A DNA stretch of 64,000 nt, taken from positions 1 to 64,000 of the forward strand of contig CACAZW010000003.1 of the NCBI GenBank assembly GCA_902537055.1, read 5' to 3'. A program made the position numbers and the translations under genes. Positions 1 through 13,780 of the stretch are shown here, one piece after another (position 1 is the first letter of the stretch; each line of letters starts with the position of its first letter). A model generated the notes under the pieces. That model worked only from the letters and a program-made list of their open reading frames with translations, had not been told where the DNA came from and did no database searches. The stretch is from an uncultured Pelagibacteraceae bacterium (GTDB lineage Bacteria; Pseudomonadota; Alphaproteobacteria; Pelagibacterales; Pelagibacteraceae).

Positions 1-1007
1 ATAGAAAATTTCAGAGAAAAAAGTTCATTAAATGAGATTGCAATTTTAGTTAGAGCAATTTTTCAAACAAGAGAATTTGAAGAAAGATTTTTAAAAGTTG
101 GCATCCCATATAGAATTATTGGCGGTATAAAATTTTATGAAAGATCAGAAATAAAAGATTGTGTGGCATATTTAAAATGCATTCATCAACCAATGGATGA
201 TTTATCATTTGAAAGAATAATAAATGTTCCAAAAAGATCAATAGGTGATACGACAATAAAATCAATTAATGAATTTGCAAAAAAAAATAAATGTTCATTA
301 GAAAAAGCCTCAAAAAAACTAATTGAATTAAACAAAATTAAACCAAAAACTAAAGTTGGATTAAATTCTCTATTAAATTTACTAGAAAAATGGAGATATG
401 AGACTAAAAAAAAAATAAATCATAACAAACTTTTGCAAATTGTTTTGGATGAGTCTGGATATAGTGAAATGCTAAAGAATAAGAAAGATTTAGAGAACGA
501 AAACAGATTAGAAAATATTAAAGAACTTTTAAATGCAATGAAAGAGTTTGATACATTAGAAAGTTTTTTAGAACATGTTGCACTTGCAACTTCATTAGAT
601 CAAAATTGGGAGAGCGAAAAGGTTAATTTGATGACATTGCATGCTTCAAAAGGTTTAGAATTTAATATTGTATATTTGCCTGGTTGGGAAGAAGGTTTAT
701 TTCCACATCAAAAAAGCATTGAGGAAAAAGGAGAAAAAGGTCTTGAAGAGGAAAGACGACTTGCATACGTTGGTATAACTAGAGCAAAAAAAATTGCTAA
801 AATTTCTTTTTCGATGAATAGATTTTACCAGGGTGATTGGGTAGATAGTATTGCTTCAAGATTTGTTGATGAACTTCCAGATGAATTTATAAAAAAAAAT
901 AATTCTTATGTCGAAGATAATCCAAACGATTTTGAGTTTAATCAGGATATTGAATTTGAAAATGAGATTAGAAGTCCAGGTTGGCTGAGGTATCAAAAAA
1001 AAATAAA

Positions 1008-1011
<4 letters not shown>
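1..1011 (+). CDS. uvrD: UvrD/PcrA-type DNA helicase (superfamily 1), C-terminal part, 5' truncated by window edge
   Basis: The reading frame is open from base 1, so the gene begins upstream; the ATG at 163 in the ORF track is internal. The visible part holds late UvrD/PcrA/Rep helicase motifs: GIPYRIIGGIKFYERSEIKD, LMTLHASKGLEFNIVYLPGWEEGLFPH (motif V region) and EEERRLAYVGITRAKK (motif VI). This family unwinds DNA 3'-5' using ATP in nucleotide excision and mismatch repair. uvrB and uvrC also lie in this window, but far away. The stop codon overlaps the likely GTG start of the next gene (GTGA). Which SF1 member it is cannot be settled without the N-terminus, but UvrD/PcrA is the best fit. Confidence 0.9.
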
Positions 1012-4697
<3,686 letters not shown>

Positions 4698-5540
4698 TTA
4701 GTTAAAAAGTTTTCTGAACTTTTTTAACAGAGTCTCTTTTTTATCTTGGGACGAATTAATTGCATAATTTTTTTTATAATTTTTATTAAGGATTTTATAA
4801 GTTGACTCATACCATTCGCTAGATTGGTAATTGTAACCTAATAAATTAGCATATTTTTCTGCCTCATCTATAATTCCAATCTTATAATGTAATTCTACTA
4901 GTCTGTGTAAGGCTTCTTCTACATAAATTGTGGTATCATAATTATTTATAACTTTTTTATATCTATTTATTGCTGGTATCCATTTTTCTCTTTGTACATA
5001 ATAACTTGCAAGATACATCTCTTTGGATGCCATTATTTCTAATATTAATTCTAGTTTAAATTTTGAATCAGATGCATAATCAGTATTTGGGTAATCATTT
5101 ATCAGTAGTTCAAAATATTTTTTTGACAGTAAAATTTCTTTCATGTCTTTTTTTTCATCAATAATTTGATCATAGTGACATAACGCTAATAGATAATACG
5201 CGTAATCAGATTGTGGATGATTTTTATATTTTACGAGAAAACGCTCTAAATCTCTAATTGCATTACTATAGTAACCTTGCTTAAAGTAACCATAAGCAGA
5301 CATTAGTACTGCTCTAGGGGCCCATATCGATTGTGGATACAGAAGTTCTGCTTCACCAAATTTTTTTCCAGCATATATAACATCCCCTCTTTCGAATTCT
5401 TCCATAGCCTCATTATAAACTTCGATCATTTGAGTTTCTAAACTTTTTTCTTCTAAAATCGTTACACTTTCCTCTTTTTTAGAACAAGACAAAGTAAATA
5501 AGATTATTAGTAATAATTTTAAGTTGAAAATTATTTTCAT
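4698..5540 (-). CDS. bamD: Outer membrane protein assembly lipoprotein BamD (ComL)
   Basis: A lipoprotein of the BAM complex, which inserts beta-barrel proteins in the outer membrane. The N-terminus is a signal peptide with a lipobox (LFTLSC, Cys at about residue 19), so the mature protein should be lipid-anchored. The body carries TPR repeats typical of BamD, for example AMEEFERGDVIYAGKKFGEAELLYPQSIWAPRA, ALCHYDQI and LLINDYPNTDYASDSK. At 280 residues its length fits. It lies between lpxC and ligA, an order common in alphaproteobacteria downstream of the dcw cluster. A general TPR lipoprotein is the alternative, but the context favours BamD. Confidence 0.92.
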   Translation of the reverse strand: MKIIFNLKLLLIILFTLSCSKKEESVTILEEKSLETQMIEVYNEAMEEFERGDVIYAGKKFGEAELLYPQSIWAPRAVLMSAYGYFKQGYYSNAIRDLERFLVKYKNHPQSDYAYYLLALCHYDQIIDEKKDMKEILLSKKYFELLINDYPNTDYASDSKFKLELILEIMASKEMYLASYYVQREKWIPAINRYKKVINNYDTTIYVEEALHRLVELHYKIGIIDEAEKYANLLGYNYQSSEWYESTYKILNKNYKKNYAINSSQDKKETLLKKFRKLFN

Positions 5541-5578
5541 TTTATAATTTTAACAGATAAATAGAAAAATTCTAACCT

Positions 5579-6499
5579 TTAAGCTATTGATTTAAGCTTT
5601 AGGTAGTTGGCAAAGTTATGAGGTAATTGTTTACCTTTAATCTCTATAAGTGAATAATTACTTTTATTTTCAAATATATTCTTTAGTAGTTGATTTGTAA
5701 GACGATGTCCTCCTTGTGAACACTTTAAAGATCCAATAATTTTATATCCAGATAAATAAAGATCTCCCATACAATCAAGTATTTTGTGATTTACAAATTC
5801 CAATTTATTTCTTAGTCCTGCTTCATTTAAAATTTTTTCATCTTTAATTACAATTGCATTATCTAAACTTCCACCTTTACCGAGATTTAATTTTTTTAAT
5901 TTTGCTATATCTTCGAACAAACAAAATGTTCTTGAATTAAAAACATCTTCTAAATTATCCTCAAAAACATTAATTTTTTTTCTTTGATTCCCAATAACAT
6001 TATTAGAATATTGTATTCCGAAATCTATGTCGCTTGAAACATTTGACTTATCTATAATTATAAATTTTTCTTTTTCTTTAACAATAATCTCCCTATTGAT
6101 TTTGATTATTTTAATTGGATGATCGCTGTTTTTAAGACCAATGCTTGAAAAACTTTCTATAAAGTGTTTAGCTGATCCATCTAAAATAGGTACTTCTTGA
6201 GAGTCAATTTCTACTATAGCGTTGTCTACACCAAAACCATAAAATGCTCCCATAAGATGCTCAATAGTTGAGACTTTAACTCCGTATTCGTTTGAAATTG
6301 TTGTACACAGAGTTGTATCAGTTACATTGTTATATAATGGGTATATTAAATTATTTTTTTTTATATCTACTCTTTTAAAAATTATTCCTTCATTTGGTAA
6401 TCCAGGTATTATGCGCATATTAACTTTTTCTCCAGAATGAATTCCAATTCCTGAAAAAGATAATTCACCTGCTAATGTTTTTTGTGTTAACAAAGACAT
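5579..6499 (-). CDS. lpxC: UDP-3-O-acyl-N-acetylglucosamine deacetylase LpxC
   Basis: Catalyses the committed step of lipid A synthesis, so the cell is expected to make LPS. Zinc and catalytic residues are visible: STIEHLMGAFYGFGVDNA (first zinc His), HKILDCMGDLYL (second His and Asp) and GHRLTNQLL (catalytic His). The ORF track starts at 6520 (MFLYKFNMSLL..). The second Met, at 6499, gives the usual LpxC N-terminus MSLLTQKTLAGELSFSGIGIHSGEK, so I chose it. It follows ftsA after about 60 bases, in the slot where ftsZ would normally lie. Confidence 0.95.
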   Translation of the reverse strand: MSLLTQKTLAGELSFSGIGIHSGEKVNMRIIPGLPNEGIIFKRVDIKKNNLIYPLYNNVTDTTLCTTISNEYGVKVSTIEHLMGAFYGFGVDNAIVEIDSQEVPILDGSAKHFIESFSSIGLKNSDHPIKIIKINREIIVKEKEKFIIIDKSNVSSDIDFGIQYSNNVIGNQRKKINVFEDNLEDVFNSRTFCLFEDIAKLKKLNLGKGGSLDNAIVIKDEKILNEAGLRNKLEFVNHKILDCMGDLYLSGYKIIGSLKCSQGGHRLTNQLLKNIFENKSNYSLIEIKGKQLPHNFANYLKLKSIA

Positions 6500-6561
6500 A
6501 TTGAATTTATATAAAAACAATGGTTTTTTAAGTACTCAAGAAATATTTCAAGAAAATACCA

Positions 6562-7728
6562 TTATTTATCAAAAAAATTGAAAAATTTTTCAAAAAGTCC
6601 TTGTTTTTTATTGTTTATTTCTGGTAATTCAAAATTACTTACATAATTTTCAAGACTAGAATTGCAAATTTGAACATCTGTTTCAGAATAATAATTAATT
6701 GATTTGAAGCCGAATCTATCATTCAGATAAAATGAATTACTGTTAAATAATCTAGATCCCTCGCCAATTAAAAATAATTCAGTGTCTTCCAAAATATGTT
6801 CTCGATTGTTAATTTTTGATTTTTTAAAGATCAGATCTATGATTTCTTGAACTCTATGTAAAATAACTTTTTTTAATAAATCTATTGAAATATTCTTTTT
6901 TATAATATCTTGAAATAAAGTAGAATTTTCTGATTTTTTATTATCATATGAAAACTCAGTTTCCGTTTTATTAAAAAATTTTTTCAATTTTTCTGCATCT
7001 TCTTCAGGAATTTTAAAAATTTTTGAAATATCCTTTGTTATATGAGAGCTTCCAATTGGAATAGATTCTATAAATTTTAATTTTGTATTTTCAAAAAAAA
7101 TTAAAGAAGATCTTCTAAATCCAATATCTAAAAAAGAAGCTTTATCTTTATTTAATTTTTTTACGTATGATTGAGATTTCACATAAGATGAGCAAAAAAT
7201 ATTAACAATACCCAAGTTAATTTTTATAAAATTTTCTCTTATTTCGTTTATTAGTTCATTTGGAAAGCATATTAATTTAAAGTCAACTTTTAAATTATTG
7301 GCTGTTGTTTCATCACTCAGAATTTCCTTAAATTTTTTTTTATGATCTACTAAACATTTGTCCATAATAATCTGAGATATATAATATTTACTATAATGAG
7401 AACTAATTATTTGTTTTAAATCCAGTAAGAGAGTTTCATATAATTTATTTATTTTTTCTTTTTTCTCTAAATTTTTTGTTAATGATACATTTATGATAAA
7501 TACTTTAGCTGTGTCTAATGTTAGTATAATATCTTCAATATGATGAGAAAACTTCTTTTCAGCATTTTTTATAATTTTATTAACTTCTTCAAAATGGTTT
7601 TCAAAGTTACCATCAATATTTACATTTTTAGAGTCTGAAAACTTTTCGTTAAAATTTAAATCAAAAACGGAAAACCGGATTTTGGAGTTTCCAAAATCTA
7701 TTATATTAAAAAAATTTATTTTATTCAT
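6562..7728 (-). CDS. ftsA: Cell division protein FtsA
   Basis: An actin-like ATPase that ties FtsZ filaments to the membrane. ATPase signatures are present: IIDFGNSKIRFSVFD at the N-terminus, ASFLDIGFRRSSLIFFE in the middle and FLIGEGSRL near the C-terminus. The SHS2-type insertion region (IPIGSSHITKDISKIFKI) is recognisable. The C-terminal end KQGLFEKFFNFFDK looks like the amphipathic membrane-targeting helix. It starts 8 bases inside the ftsQ 3' end, so the two are probably coupled. The gene downstream is lpxC, not ftsZ. The sequence is quite divergent from model FtsA proteins; the assignment rests on motifs plus position. Confidence 0.88.
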   Translation of the reverse strand: MNKINFFNIIDFGNSKIRFSVFDLNFNEKFSDSKNVNIDGNFENHFEEVNKIIKNAEKKFSHHIEDIILTLDTAKVFIINVSLTKNLEKKEKINKLYETLLLDLKQIISSHYSKYYISQIIMDKCLVDHKKKFKEILSDETTANNLKVDFKLICFPNELINEIRENFIKINLGIVNIFCSSYVKSQSYVKKLNKDKASFLDIGFRRSSLIFFENTKLKFIESIPIGSSHITKDISKIFKIPEEDAEKLKKFFNKTETEFSYDNKKSENSTLFQDIIKKNISIDLLKKVILHRVQEIIDLIFKKSKINNREHILEDTELFLIGEGSRLFNSNSFYLNDRFGFKSINYYSETDVQICNSSLENYVSNFELPEINNKKQGLFEKFFNFFDK

Positions 7729-8410
7729 TTCTTAAAATTAGTCTATTTTGAATTCTTAAATCAATGGTTGTTTTTGGAACTATTTTGTTGTCTGATTTAA
7801 ATTTTTTAAACAGATCTAATGCTTCAGATATGTTTTTGCTAGGCAACTGAATTACAACTTTATTTTCAAAGTACAAATCCCATCTTTTATTTTTATGAAA
7901 ATAATATTTATTTATTTTTTTAAAATCAATATTATGCTTAATAATTTCTTTTTTTAGAAAAATGAAATCAGCTGGATCAAATTTTCCAAAAATAGTTGGT
8001 AATTTTTTTTCAACTGCTATATTTTTTGTTGATATAAAATTTCCATTTAATCCCACAAAATATTTTTTTTGATCTAAGTAAGTTGTTGCAATTAAATTAG
8101 TCGTTTTGGTTTTTATATTAATTGTAGAAGGATATTTTTTTTTAATATAAACGCTCTCAATAAATTTAAGGTTATTTAATTTTTCTAAGATTAATTTTTT
8201 ATCTACAAAGAAAATATTTTTACCTAATAAAAAATTTGTGTTTGATAATATAATATCTTTAATTTCTTTACTGGTATTATCAATTTTTATTTCAGTAATC
8301 TTAAAAACACTTTCAAAATTATTAGTGAAATTATTGTTTAAAATTGTAGATAAAAATACAAATGAAATAAAATAAAAATATATTTTTTTTTTATTTATTA
8401 ATTGAAGCAT
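7721..8410 (-). CDS. ftsQ: Cell division protein FtsQ
   Basis: A bitopic division protein linking cytoplasmic and periplasmic parts of the divisome. It has one N-terminal membrane segment (IYFYFISFVFLSTIL), then a POTRA domain (FKITEIKIDNTSKEIKDIIL..FIESVYIKKKYPSTINIKTK) and a beta-domain ending LRIQNRLILRNE. At 229 residues it is somewhat short for FtsQ. It overlaps ddl by 20 bases upstream and ftsA by 8 bases downstream. This ddl-ftsQ-ftsA order is the canonical dcw order and supports the call. Confidence 0.88.
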   Translation of the reverse strand: MLQLINKKKIYFYFISFVFLSTILNNNFTNNFESVFKITEIKIDNTSKEIKDIILSNTNFLLGKNIFFVDKKLILEKLNNLKFIESVYIKKKYPSTINIKTKTTNLIATTYLDQKKYFVGLNGNFISTKNIAVEKKLPTIFGKFDPADFIFLKKEIIKHNIDFKKINKYYFHKNKRWDLYFENKVVIQLPSKNISEALDLFKKFKSDNKIVPKTTIDLRIQNRLILRNE

Positions 8411-9311
8411 CTTCCAAAATTTTTTTTATCAAATTTTTGAAAGTAATGTTATTAAATTTTGCTATCTCTGGCACTAATGAGAGCGAAGTCATTCCTGGTT
8501 GTGTATTAGTTTCAAGTAAATAAAAAGAATTTTTATAATACCTGAAATCTGAACGCGTTACTCCTCTACAATTTAGAATTTTATGTGCTTTTAAAGCAAT
8601 TTTTGTTACTTGTTGATATTTATTTTTTGACATTTCTACTGGAATTATATGTTCAGTTCTAGCTTTGGGGTTATATTTGGCTTCATAATCATAAAATTTT
8701 CTAGTTGGCCTAAGCTCAATTGCTCCTAATACTTTGCCACCTAAAATTGCAACTTGTATTTCTCTACCAGGTATATATCTTTCCAGTAGAACTTCCCCAT
8801 ATTCAATTAATTTTTTAAGTATTTTCAAAACATTATTTTTATTACATATGTAAACATTTACGCTAGAACCCTCATTTAGAGGTTTTACTACCAAAGGAAA
8901 ACCAATTTTTTTTTTTAAACTATTTATCAATTTAAATTTGTTTTTGTTATTTCTGTATGAGAATTTGACATACTTTGGTGTTAAAATTTTATTTTTTATA
9001 AAGATTTTTTTTGATAACTCCTTATCTATTGCTAAAGAAGATGATAAAACTCCTGAATGGGTATATTTTACTTTTTCAGATTCTAAAATTGCTTGAATAT
9101 AGCCATCTTCTCCATATCTACCATGCAATAAATTTAATACTATATTTGGATTAAAGTTTCTTAAAACTTGAACAAATTTACCATCAGGATTTACTACCTT
9201 AATTTTATATTTTCTATCTTTATTTAATTCTGAGTAAACACTTTTTGCAGTTTGTAAACTAACTTCTTTTTCTTTTGAATATCCACCCGCCAAAATTAGA
9301 ATTTTTTTCAT
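8391..9311 (-). CDS. ddl: D-alanine--D-alanine ligase
   Basis: An ATP-grasp ligase that makes D-Ala-D-Ala for peptidoglycan stem peptides; its product is used by MurF, here the C-terminal half of the murE/F fusion. Motifs seen: LAGGYSKEKEVSLQTA, LLHGRYGEDGYIQAILE, GFPLVVKPLNEGSSVNV and the metal-binding end LLETNTQPGMTSLSLVPE. At 306 residues it has normal DdlB length. The start codon shares one base with the murB stop, and its 3' end overlaps ftsQ. Confidence 0.96.
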   Translation of the reverse strand: MKKILILAGGYSKEKEVSLQTAKSVYSELNKDRKYKIKVVNPDGKFVQVLRNFNPNIVLNLLHGRYGEDGYIQAILESEKVKYTHSGVLSSSLAIDKELSKKIFIKNKILTPKYVKFSYRNNKNKFKLINSLKKKIGFPLVVKPLNEGSSVNVYICNKNNVLKILKKLIEYGEVLLERYIPGREIQVAILGGKVLGAIELRPTRKFYDYEAKYNPKARTEHIIPVEMSKNKYQQVTKIALKAHKILNCRGVTRSDFRYYKNSFYLLETNTQPGMTSLSLVPEIAKFNNITFKNLIKKILEDASINK

Positions 9312-10219
9312 TATTCTATAATTTTAATTTCTAAATTAATATTAATCCCAGTTTTATCTTTAACATTTTTTTTTACAAAATTTATTAAAGAGTTCATTTC
9401 TTCAAATGATGCGTTTTTTTTATTAATAAAAAAATTTGAGTGTTTTTTTGATATACTAGCATCTCCAAAATTTATATTTTCTGGAACTGATTCTTTTATT
9501 AGTTCCCAAGCTTTTTTTGTTGTTTGATCGATTGGGTTTTTAAAAGTACTACCCCCAGTCTTAATTTTTGAGGGTTGAGAATTATTTTTTTTTATCGCCA
9601 ATTCTTCCATCAAATTTTTTATTTTATTTTTACTTAATAAATCACCTTTAAAAGTAGCACTTAAAAAAATTAAATTTTCGTTTAATTCCATTTTTCTATA
9701 TTGAAATTTAATTTTGTTAGATGGGATAACTTTTATATTTCCCTTTGTATCAATACATTGCAAAGAGATTAATTTATCTTTAAATTCTGTCCCAAAACAT
9801 CCAGAATTCATTTGAAGACCTCCTCCAACCGAACCAGGAATACAGTACATAAATTCAAATCCACTTATTCCATTCTCTAGTGCAAATTCTGAAAGTTTTT
9901 TTTGTGGGCAAGCTGAGCCTGCTATTATTGTGTCTGGTTTTAATTTTGATAGTGTACTAAAATTGTTGCTAAGTTTGATTATTACTCCTTCATAAGTATT
10001 ATCTTTAAATAACACATTTGAACCCATTCCTAATATAAACATTTTTCCTCTACTATTATACAGTTTTAGGAATTCTTTTAATTCTATTAGATTTTTTGGT
10101 TTAAAAAAGATTTTTGATTTACCTCCTATATTAAACCAATTGAATTTTTTGATATCAGTATTAAAAAACAAATCTGCATTATATTTATTTTTAAAATCTA
10201 CAATATCTTTTAATTCCAT
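9311..10219 (-). CDS. murB: UDP-N-acetylenolpyruvoylglucosamine reductase MurB
   Basis: An FAD/NADPH enzyme that reduces enolpyruvyl-UDP-GlcNAc to UDP-MurNAc. Recognisable parts are the FAD-binding segment FILGMGSNVLFKD, FEFMYCIPGSVGGGLQMNSGCFG and the catalytic-region GGSTFKNP, with the substrate-domain end in HSNFFINKKNASFEE. At 302 residues it matches the short type IIa-like form common in alphaproteobacteria. It is packed between murC (1 base away) and ddl (1-base overlap). Confidence 0.96.
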   Translation of the reverse strand: MELKDIVDFKNKYNADLFFNTDIKKFNWFNIGGKSKIFFKPKNLIELKEFLKLYNSRGKMFILGMGSNVLFKDNTYEGVIIKLSNNFSTLSKLKPDTIIAGSACPQKKLSEFALENGISGFEFMYCIPGSVGGGLQMNSGCFGTEFKDKLISLQCIDTKGNIKVIPSNKIKFQYRKMELNENLIFLSATFKGDLLSKNKIKNLMEELAIKKNNSQPSKIKTGGSTFKNPIDQTTKKAWELIKESVPENINFGDASISKKHSNFFINKKNASFEEMNSLINFVKKNVKDKTGININLEIKIIE

Positions 10220-10220
10220 A

Positions 10221-11603
10221 TCAATTAAGATTTCTTACCCAGTTTGTTATAGATCCTGCACCCATAGCAATAAAAATTTTATTTCCAAAGGCAATGTTTT
10301 TAGTAATTTTTTTTAAATCTATTTCATTTTTAAGCATTATCAAATTAACTTTAGAATTTTTTGCAATTAATTTTGCAAATGAAGTATATGAGAATCCTAA
10401 CTTTATAGTTTCGCTAGCTTTATAAATTGGACAAAGTAAAACTGTGTTTGCATTTTTAAAACATTTAGAAAATTCAATTTTTAAATTTTTTACTCTTGAA
10501 ATTCTATGCGGTTGAAAAATACAAACTATTTCTTCTTTATCATATACTTTACTGACACCATCTAACACCGATGAAATTTCAGTTGGATGATGAGCGTAGT
10601 CGTCGAAAAATGGCACTTTATTAATTTCAAATAAGAAATTAAATCTTCTCTGGACTCCATTAAAGTTTTTGAGACCTAATTTAATTATTTTATCTGATAC
10701 ACCAATCGAAAAAGCTACTGCCAATGCAGATGTTGCATTTTTTATATTATGCAAACCTAATAAAGGTATTGAAATATTTTTTATAATTTTTGTTTTGCCT
10801 GGTATTTTTATTTTAATATTAAATTTTGAATAATCTTTATTCTGAATTATATTGAAAATATGAAAATTTGATTTCTTATTTAAACCAAATGTATAGTAAT
10901 TGTTATTTTTAATTTTTGGTAAAATATTTTTTACATTTTTATCATCTAAACACAGGAAAGCCTTTCCGAAAGAAGGTGTTTTGTCAATAAATTCTATGAA
11001 TTTATTTTTTAAATTTTTCATAGTTGTGTAATAATCCAAGTGTTCATTATCAATGTTGGTTATTATTGAATAATTAAAAGGTATTTGAAGAAAACTTCCA
11101 TCCGACTCATCTGACTCAACTAAACTCCAGTCGCTTTTTCCTAATTTTGCCGAACTTCCTATTGAATTCAAAACACCTCCGTTAATTATTGTGGGATCTA
11201 ATTTTGCATAATTCATAATGTTTGACAAAATTGATGTTGTTGTTGTTTTGCCATGTGATCCTGTCACAACAATATTTTTCATTAAAGAAACTATATGACC
11301 TAATAGTTCTCCTCTTTTATATATCGGTAAGTTTAATTTTTTAGCATGTCTATATTCTGGATTTGATTTTTTTATAGCTGACGAAATTACTAATACTGTG
11401 CAATTTTTTATATTTTGCTTATTATGATTTAAATAAATTGGAATTTTTCTTTTTCTTAGTAAATTAAGATTTTTATTATCCGATTTGTCACTTCCTTGTA
11501 TTTTAAAGCCTAAACTATCCATTATTAATGCTAAACCACTCATACCAATACCACCAATTCCAACAAAATGAATTAGTTCAGTTTTTCCGATATTAATTTT
11601 CAT
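10221..11603 (-). CDS. murC: UDP-N-acetylmuramate--L-alanine ligase MurC
   Basis: The first Mur ligase, adding L-Ala to UDP-MurNAc. The N-terminal domain shows FVGIGGIGMSGLALIM, then the ATP P-loop VVTGSHGKTTTTS, the central motif TNIDNEHLDYY and the C-domain DDYAHHPTEISSVL. Length of 460 residues is normal. It begins 11 bases inside murG and ends 1 base before murB. The Mur ligases murC, murD and the murE/F fusion are all in this cluster. Confidence 0.97.
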   Translation of the reverse strand: MKINIGKTELIHFVGIGGIGMSGLALIMDSLGFKIQGSDKSDNKNLNLLRKRKIPIYLNHNKQNIKNCTVLVISSAIKKSNPEYRHAKKLNLPIYKRGELLGHIVSLMKNIVVTGSHGKTTTTSILSNIMNYAKLDPTIINGGVLNSIGSSAKLGKSDWSLVESDESDGSFLQIPFNYSIITNIDNEHLDYYTTMKNLKNKFIEFIDKTPSFGKAFLCLDDKNVKNILPKIKNNNYYTFGLNKKSNFHIFNIIQNKDYSKFNIKIKIPGKTKIIKNISIPLLGLHNIKNATSALAVAFSIGVSDKIIKLGLKNFNGVQRRFNFLFEINKVPFFDDYAHHPTEISSVLDGVSKVYDKEEIVCIFQPHRISRVKNLKIEFSKCFKNANTVLLCPIYKASETIKLGFSYTSFAKLIAKNSKVNLIMLKNEIDLKKITKNIAFGNKIFIAMGAGSITNWVRNLN

Positions 11604-12669
11604 CTATAATTTCAATAATCTTATAATTTATATTATTCCAAGTATTTTTTTTAGTAATTTCCGCAAGATTTTTAAATTTTTCGTTGTAATTTTGATAATC
11701 ATTAAATATTTCAAATATCATTTTTGAAAATTTTTTAAATTCAAATTCCTTTTGATTTATTAACCAACAACAATTTTTTTTATAGTAAAATTCTGAATTA
11801 TAGAATTGGTGATTGTCTCTTGCAGACGGGAGAGGTATTGATATAAACGGTATATTTAAGAATGAAAGTTCGCTTAATGTACTTGCACCACCTCTAGTTA
11901 TTGCTAGATCTATACCATTGTATAGTTCATGACTATCATTTGTAAATTCAATAAATTTGTAGTTTATATTTAATTTGTCATATTTATTTTTTATTGAAGA
12001 TAAATTATTGTTATTTGATATTTGTTGTACAACTTCGAAATTTCGTTTTTTTGAAATTTCGATAATGAATTCAGTAATATTTTCGTCAAAAAACGATGCA
12101 CCCTGACTGCCACCTATGATAAGAATTTTTTTTATTTCCTTTTTTATATTAATTATATTTTTTTCTAAGTTATATATTTCTTTTTTTAAAATAGGTTTGA
12201 CTATAACTTTTTTAGAATTGTATTTTATTGGGAAGTTTCTTAAATTTTCATCGTAACAAATTATTTTTGTTGAAAATTTCAAAGCAAAGCGGTTAGATCT
12301 ACCTAAAACACTATTAGGCTCAAACAAAAAAACTTTTTTTTGTAATATAAATGCAGCTAAGCAAAATGGAAATGTCATGTACCCACCAGTACTAATCACA
12401 ATATTTGTCTTATTATTTTTTAAAAATCTAATAGATTGAAAAATGTTTAGAAAATATTTAAAAATATTTATTGGAAGTAAATAAGGTTTTAAAAATAAAT
12501 TAGGTACATCTATTAGTTCATATTTAAATTTTTCAGTATTTATATATTTACTTCCTCTCAAATCAGTCACCATTTTTACAGAAAATTTGTTTTTCAAATG
12601 TTCAAACAAAGAGGTAGATGGTACTACGTGGCCACCAGAACCACCTGTTACTATAAGTATATTTTTCAT
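11593..12669 (-). CDS. murG: UDP-GlcNAc:undecaprenyl-PP-MurNAc-pentapeptide GlcNAc transferase MurG
   Basis: A GT28 glycosyltransferase that makes lipid II from lipid I at the inner membrane. The N-terminal glycine loop TGGSGGHVVPS, the STGGYMTFP segment, LIIGGSQGASFFDE and the UDP-sugar-binding TRGGASTLSELSFLNIPFISIPLP are all present. Length of 358 residues is normal. It follows ftsW with one base between them and overlaps murC. Confidence 0.96.
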   Translation of the reverse strand: MKNILIVTGGSGGHVVPSTSLFEHLKNKFSVKMVTDLRGSKYINTEKFKYELIDVPNLFLKPYLLPINIFKYFLNIFQSIRFLKNNKTNIVISTGGYMTFPFCLAAFILQKKVFLFEPNSVLGRSNRFALKFSTKIICYDENLRNFPIKYNSKKVIVKPILKKEIYNLEKNIINIKKEIKKILIIGGSQGASFFDENITEFIIEISKKRNFEVVQQISNNNNLSSIKNKYDKLNINYKFIEFTNDSHELYNGIDLAITRGGASTLSELSFLNIPFISIPLPSARDNHQFYNSEFYYKKNCCWLINQKEFEFKKFSKMIFEIFNDYQNYNEKFKNLAEITKKNTWNNINYKIIEIIDEN

Positions 12670-12670
12670 A

Positions 12671-13780
12671 CTAATTTAATTTTCTCTTCGTCAAATTTAA
12701 TATTATTCCAGTTAAAATTGATGTTCCAACTATTGAGGAACCACCATAACTAATAAATGGCATAGTCATGCCTGTAGTAGGAAGCATTCTTATATTTACA
12801 CCAATATGAATAAAAGATTGTAATAGTATTATTGAAATACTTCCAACTAATATAAGTTTAAAATTATTATTTTTTGTAAAATTTATTTTTTTTAAAACTC
12901 TATAAGATAAGACTAAATAAAGTAATATTATACCTAATAATATAATCACTCCAAATTCTTCTGCAATTACAGAAATTATATAATCTGTATGTGCCTCTGG
13001 TATTCTTGAGTTTAAGGTTCCTTCACCTATTCCTTTTCCAAAAAAACTTCCGCTGGATATTGCATCGCTTGCTTTATCAGCCTGGTAATTATTGCCGCTA
13101 GAATTGTCTAAAAATGACATTAATCTTATTCTTATGTATTCAAATTTTGGTACCAAAAAGACTAAAAATAGAGTTAATGAACTCACAGCTAATAATGAGA
13201 TTGCAAAAAGTAATAAATTTATTCCTGAGACAAAAATAATAGCAAGCCAAACAGAAATTATTAATAATGTTTGTCCTAAGTCTGGTTGAGATAGAAGTAA
13301 AATTATAATTGGCACTAAAATGACTGAACTCAAGAGATATTTTATATAAAGGTTTTTTTTTTCTAATGAAATTATTAGTGAAATAACAATAACAAAAAAT
13401 GGCTTTAAAGTTTCAATAGGTTGAAACCTAGGTAATGAGCCAATATCTAACCATCTCTTTGACCCTTTGACCTCCACTCCTATTAAGGGAACTAAGAATA
13501 AACTTATAAATGTGATAACAAATAATACGACTGATAACCTAATTAAAATTTTTTGATCTAGTAGAGATAAAAATAAAATTAAAAATATTCCTATTAAAAC
13601 AAAAATTAAATGTTTTAAAAAAAAATAGTAAGAATTTGTGTTTAATTTATCTGATGCAATTATTGAAGTTGAAACTAAAGAAAAGAACAATCCTAGTGAA
13701 AATAATAGACTTATTATCAAAAAAATTGTTTTATCTATATTTTTCCACCAATCGTAAAATGTATCAAAATATTTATTCAT
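12671..13780 (-). CDS. ftsW: Lipid II glycan polymerase FtsW (SEDS family)
   Basis: A polytopic membrane protein of the SEDS family that polymerises septal glycan with FtsI. About ten membrane segments are visible. Family signatures include KGSKRWLDIGSLPRFQPIETLKP, LLSQPDLGQTLLI and the C-terminal MLPTTGMTMPFISYGGSSIVGTSI. The AEAHTDYI-like stretch appears as PEAHTDYIISVIAEEFG. Position between murD and murG points to FtsW rather than RodA. It overlaps murD by 4 bases. Confidence 0.95.
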   Translation of the reverse strand: MNKYFDTFYDWWKNIDKTIFLIISLLFSLGLFFSLVSTSIIASDKLNTNSYYFFLKHLIFVLIGIFLILFLSLLDQKILIRLSVVLFVITFISLFLVPLIGVEVKGSKRWLDIGSLPRFQPIETLKPFFVIVISLIISLEKKNLYIKYLLSSVILVPIIILLLSQPDLGQTLLIISVWLAIIFVSGINLLLFAISLLAVSSLTLFLVFLVPKFEYIRIRLMSFLDNSSGNNYQADKASDAISSGSFFGKGIGEGTLNSRIPEAHTDYIISVIAEEFGVIILLGIILLYLVLSYRVLKKINFTKNNNFKLILVGSISIILLQSFIHIGVNIRMLPTTGMTMPFISYGGSSIVGTSILTGIILNLTKRKLN